From: HIMB11 sp965657135
GTDB lineage: Bacteria; Pseudomonadota; Alphaproteobacteria; Rhodobacterales; Rhodobacteraceae
Direction: 5' to 3'
Length of the DNA: 64,000 nt
Assembly (NCBI GenBank): GCA_965657135.1
Contig: CBFHNF010000002.1
Coordinates: 62,001-126,000 of the forward strand
The position numbers and the translations under genes are program-made. A model generated the notes under the pieces. It saw nothing but the letters and a program-made list of their open reading frames with translations. It ran no database searches and was not told where the DNA came from. Within the stretch, counting starts at the first letter, position 1, and each line of letters begins with the position of its first letter. Below are positions 60,589-64,000 of the stretch, in pieces.

Positions 60589-61745
60589 TGGGTATTGCGA
60601 CCCCCCTTGCAGGGTTAAAAGTTGTTGCAATTGAACAAGCGGTTGCAGCACCTTTTGCCACGTGCCGTTTGGCGGATGCTGGCGCAGAGGTTATTAAAAT
60701 TGAACGCCCCGAAGGCGACTTTGCGCGAGGGTATGATGCGGTTGCTGCGGGGCAATCAAGTTATTTTGTCTGGCTCAACCGTGGCAAAGTGTCTGTCGCG
60801 TTGGATTTAAACACAGAAACAGGCAAAAGTCGCCTGTGGGAACTGATTGCAGAAGCAGACGTTGTTGTACAAAACCTGCGCCATGGTGCGCTTGATCGAC
60901 TGGGGTTTTCCCTATGTGAACTTAGGCGCGAAAATCCGGCTTTGATCACCTGTTCCATCACGGGATTTAATCCCTCCGGAGCGTTGTCTGCGCGCAAGGC
61001 ATATGACTTGTTGATCCAAGCTGAAAGTGGTCTTTGTTCGATCACGGGTGGTCCTGATGAACCTGCCCGAGTGGGTGTTTCAATCGTTGATATTGCCACT
61101 GGCGCCACTGCCTATTCTGCGATTTTGGAGGCCTTGATTGCGCGCGGTATCACTGGCAACGGGACGGACATCTCTGTTTCAATGTTCGATGTTATGGCGG
61201 ATTGGCTCAGTGTTCCGCTTATGAACCACGAAGGGGGCCAAAGCCCCAAACGTGTGGGTTTGGCGCACCCATCAATCGCACCCTATGGCGTGTTTGAAAC
61301 GCAGGACAAAAAGCATATTCTAATTTCGGTTCAAAGTGATCGAGAGTGGTCGAAGTTGTGCATGGTGTTTTTACAGGACGAAGCGTTGGCCGGTGATCCG
61401 CGTTTTGTAAGCAACGTCATGCGTGTTGCAAATCGCGCGGAAACAGACGCGATTGTGGCAAGTGCATTTCTAAATCAAGCGGGGGATCAGGCTATTGAAT
61501 TACTGGCAAAGGCAGATGTTGCCTTTGCCTTGTTAAATGATATGGCTGGATTATCCGCACATCCCGAGTTGCAGCGCATTACAGTGGCCACGCCAAACGG
61601 CCCTGTTACCTATCCCGCACCAGCCCCCCGATTTAATGGTGCCCTACGATCCTTTGGGCCAGTGCCAAAATTGAATAACGCGCAAGAGGCGTTATTTTAT
61701 GCCACTACGAACAGCCCAGACACAGGCAACGACAATAAAGACTAA
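60588..61745 (+). CDS. CaiB/BaiF (class III) CoA-transferase
   Basis: 385 residues from the ATG that shares its A with the previous stop. LAGLKVVAIEQAVAAPFATCRLADAGAEVIKIERPEGDFARGYD, LNRGKVSVALDLN, KAYDLLIQAESGLCSITGGPDEPARVGVSIVDIATG with the catalytic Asp region. Second such enzyme in the cluster, with low likeness to the one at 49832. Last gene of the operon; 129 bases without a gene separate it from dnaE2. Confidence 0.87.
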   Translation: MGIATPLAGLKVVAIEQAVAAPFATCRLADAGAEVIKIERPEGDFARGYDAVAAGQSSYFVWLNRGKVSVALDLNTETGKSRLWELIAEADVVVQNLRHGALDRLGFSLCELRRENPALITCSITGFNPSGALSARKAYDLLIQAESGLCSITGGPDEPARVGVSIVDIATGATAYSAILEALIARGITGNGTDISVSMFDVMADWLSVPLMNHEGGQSPKRVGLAHPSIAPYGVFETQDKKHILISVQSDREWSKLCMVFLQDEALAGDPRFVSNVMRVANRAETDAIVASAFLNQAGDQAIELLAKADVAFALLNDMAGLSAHPELQRITVATPNGPVTYPAPAPRFNGALRSFGPVPKLNNAQEALFYATTNSPDTGNDNKD

Positions 61746-61874
61746 ATTGGCCAGTGCGATGCGTGCTTCTTCATGCTGTGTACTCCTCAATGTGTGTTTC
61801 TGTGATACACGTCGGACACGACCGTGCGCATGACCTAAGTTATAGAATTTATAGTATAATTATGGCATTTGGGA

Positions 61875-64000
61875 TCAGTGAAAATCGCGACTGGGAAATA
61901 GCTTTTTCGCCTGATCTCTTGGATGCCATGCATTGCGTGGTTTTGGCGTGGCAGGGCGTGGGGCCTCATCTGCTTTGGGATCGGTGATGCCGATTGCGTC
62001 ATCGCGTGGATGGCCAAGTTCTGCAAGTTTTGGTGAAAGGTCTTCGACCTCTTGGGCGATGACATGCACTACGATACCTTCGCGCTGCACATATCCACGC
62101 ACGCGCAACAATCGCCCACCAATGACAGCAGTTCTAAAGCGTTCATATATTTTTGGCCAGACAACCACATTACTGACCCCTGTTTCATCTTCAAGTGTTA
62201 GAAAAATCACCCCTGATGCAGTTCCCGGGCGTTGGCGTGTAATCACCAAACCACAGACATCCACCCGCCCCAATGGAATATGGGCCAGTTCGGCATGGGG
62301 TGTTAATCCACTTAGCAGGGGGCGCATCAATTCGACGGGATGGGCGCGCAAGGACATGCGGATTGACACGTAATCCTCAACCACCTCTTCGCCTAAATTC
62401 GTGGTGGGCAGATCGACACCTGGTTCATAGATCGCCTCGCCATCCATTGGATCACTCAGTAGTGGCAGAGGTTTATCCGCACGAATGGATTTGATGCGCC
62501 ACAATGCATCGCGTCGGTTCAGCCCCATACCGCCAAAGGCATCTGCTTCGGCCAGTCGTTCCAACGCTGCGGGCGCAAGGCCTGCACGCAACCACAGGCT
62601 GGGGATATCGTAATATCCGTTTGCACGACAGGCGCTAATCCATTCAGCGTCCTCTTGCTTCATACCTTTGATTTGCCGAAACCCCAATCGCAGGGCCAAG
62701 TGCCCGTCGCTGCGCCGTTCTAGGTGGTTGTCCCAGTTTGAATTGTTGACGCAAATGGGACGAATTTCTATGCCATGTTCACGTGCATCGCGCACGATTT
62801 GCGCGGGGGCATAAAACCCCATAGGCTGTGAATTTAATAATGCACAGGCAAAAACCGCAGGGTGATGACGTTTTAACCAGGCTGAAACATAGGCCAACAT
62901 GGCAAAGGCTGCTGCATGGCTTTCGGGAAACCCGTATTCTCCAAACCCTTCGATCTGTGAAAAACACCGATCTGCAAAATCCTCATCATATCCGCGTTCC
63001 AACATGCCGAGCACAAAACGATCGCGAAAGGTTCCGATGGTGCCCATTTTTCGAAATGTCGCCAGCGATCTGCGCAGGTGGTCGGCCTCTTCTGGGCTAA
63101 AGCCTGCGCCAACGACGGCAATTTGCATGGCCTGTTCCTGAAACAGGGGCACACCAAATGTTTTGCCCAATACCTCTTGCAAGGCACCTGATGGATATTC
63201 AATCGCCTCTTTGCCTTGGCGGCGATTGATATAGGGATGCACCATGCCCCCCTGAATGGGACCCGGACGCACAATCGCAACCTCGATCACCAAATCATAA
63301 AAGGTCTGCGGTTTCATACGGGGCAGGAAATTCATTTGCGCCCGACTTTCCACCTGAAACACCCCAATCGCATCAGCGCGACACAGCATGTCATAGGTGT
63401 CCTGATCCTCTTGTGGAATGGTTCCGATGCTCAGGGTCTCTCCTTCGTGTTGCGTGATCAAATCAAAGGATTTGCGGATACAGGTCAGCATACCCAATGA
63501 CAGAATATCGACCTTTAATATCCCAAGCGTATCTATATCATCCTTATCCCATTCGATGATTGTACGATCTTCCATCGCTGCATTTTCAATAGGGCACAGA
63601 TGGTCCAAGCGTCCCTTGGTAATGATAAATCCGCCAACGTGCTGGCTTAGATGGCGGGGAAAACCGATCAATTCGCCAATCAAACGTAAGGTTTGCATCA
63701 AACGTGGATCGTTGGGGTCTAATCCGACGGCGCGCAAACGCTCTTCTCCGATTTCACCGCGGCTGTAGGATCCCCAAATTTGTCCGCTTAGATTGCTTAG
63801 CACATCTTGGGACAGGCCCATAACTTTGCCCACTTCGCGGATGGCGGCGCGGGTTCTAAAGTGAATTACTGTCGCGCAAAGTCCTGCGCGTTCGCGTCCA
63901 TATTTTGCATAGATATGTTGGATGACTTCTTCACGGCGTTCATGTTCGAAATCAACGTCGATGTCAGGTGGTTCGCCCCGGTATTCTGACATGAACCGTT
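61875..64000 (-). CDS. dnaE2: Error-prone DNA polymerase DnaE2 (C-terminal 708 residues; 5' end outside window)
   Basis: The frame is open to the window edge; Met at 63992 is internal (preceded by RF). C-family polymerase core: PPDIDVDFEHERREEVIQHIYAKYG with two catalytic Asp, FPRHLSQHVGGFIITKG, DALGxFQVESRAQM-type (DAIGVFQVESRAQMNFLPRM), VPLFQEQAMQIAVVGAGFSPEEADHLRRSLATF, GFPESHAAAFAMLAYVSAWLK, then an OB-fold (VDVCGLVITRQRPGTASGVIFLTLEDETG). The DnaE2 branch performs mutagenic translesion synthesis with ImuA/ImuB, probably just beyond the right edge. Confidence 0.94.
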   Translation of the reverse strand, partial: RFMSEYRGEPPDIDVDFEHERREEVIQHIYAKYGRERAGLCATVIHFRTRAAIREVGKVMGLSQDVLSNLSGQIWGSYSRGEIGEERLRAVGLDPNDPRLMQTLRLIGELIGFPRHLSQHVGGFIITKGRLDHLCPIENAAMEDRTIIEWDKDDIDTLGILKVDILSLGMLTCIRKSFDLITQHEGETLSIGTIPQEDQDTYDMLCRADAIGVFQVESRAQMNFLPRMKPQTFYDLVIEVAIVRPGPIQGGMVHPYINRRQGKEAIEYPSGALQEVLGKTFGVPLFQEQAMQIAVVGAGFSPEEADHLRRSLATFRKMGTIGTFRDRFVLGMLERGYDEDFADRCFSQIEGFGEYGFPESHAAAFAMLAYVSAWLKRHHPAVFACALLNSQPMGFYAPAQIVRDAREHGIEIRPICVNNSNWDNHLERRSDGHLALRLGFRQIKGMKQEDAEWISACRANGYYDIPSLWLRAGLAPAALERLAEADAFGGMGLNRRDALWRIKSIRADKPLPLLSDPMDGEAIYEPGVDLPTTNLGEEVVEDYVSIRMSLRAHPVELMRPLLSGLTPHAELAHIPLGRVDVCGLVITRQRPGTASGVIFLTLEDETGVSNVVVWPKIYERFRTAVIGGRLLRVRGYVQREGIVVHVIAQEVEDLSPKLAELGHPRDDAIGITDPKADEAPRPATPKPRNAWHPRDQAKKLFPSRDFH

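Noticed and set aside
1..64000. CRISPR arrays or long tandem repeats
   Set aside because: No regularly spaced repeat of 20-40 bases was seen on reading the window.

Overview
The window looks like chromosomal DNA of a fairly low-GC marine alphaproteobacterium of the Rhodobacterales/Roseobacter type. This rests on the order glyS-ppdK-like, folB-folP-glmM, the aa3 oxidase ctaD next to a DUF2244 gene and lipB, a DmdA-like GcvT-family enzyme, tupBCA, a cobalt-type nitrile hydratase, and a DnaE2 error-prone polymerase. Genus cannot be fixed by reading alone.

Layout. 1-20.3 kb is core: the glyS 3' end, a PPDK-like enzyme, a cell-wall hydrolase, folate and peptidoglycan-precursor genes, ilvC with a divergent tandem Lrp/AsnC pair, an aminotransferase, a UbiH-type hydroxylase, carA, a YqeY protein, ctaD and lipB. 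20.37-25.51 kb is a 5-kb island inserted in tRNA-Leu(GAG), bounded by perfect 61-bp direct repeats. Its integrase is broken: the 5' part is frameshifted and appears joined to the 3' part of a gene that resembles a minimal, very divergent family A DNA polymerase. The cargo is small: a coiled-coil protein, DUF1289, DUF1330, three micro-lipoproteins, a glycine-zipper protein, a secreted protein and one decayed membrane gene. Just outside attR lies a 175-bp IS3-family remnant with perfect 29-bp ends.

25.7-34.9 kb is accessory metabolism: a PNPOx-like protein, a second FolB-domain protein beside a DmdA-like enzyme, an integral-membrane methyltransferase, rhodanese, thioesterase, two exporters, a ProX-type prolyl-tRNA deacylase, and a CcmE-like protein without the heme-binding histidine. 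34.9-37.4 kb is RNA-rich: a 2OG-Fe(II) oxygenase gene is flanked by hairpins whose loops carry CCUCCC or CCUCCUCCC (anti-Shine-Dalgarno) or the complement, two of them followed by intrinsic terminators. This resembles the alphaproteobacterial CcsR/alpha-r14 small RNAs. 37.4-48.7 kb holds tungstate uptake (tupBCA), Mrp, nitrile hydratase, a methyltransferase, LysE, an M20 hydrolase, an atypical sirtuin, a thioesterase and a Gfo/Idh/MocA oxidoreductase.

49-61.7 kb is an aromatic-acid catabolic cluster in three transcription units: MaoC-type hydratase + CoA-transferase; SDR + MobA-like 3-hydroxybenzoate 4-monooxygenase; and crotonase, MarR, feruloyl-CoA synthase-like ligase, amidohydrolase, two acyl-CoA dehydrogenases and a CoA-transferase. 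Together they could take hydroxyphenylpropanoids through CoA-dependent side-chain shortening to hydroxybenzoate and then protocatechuate. The window ends inside dnaE2.
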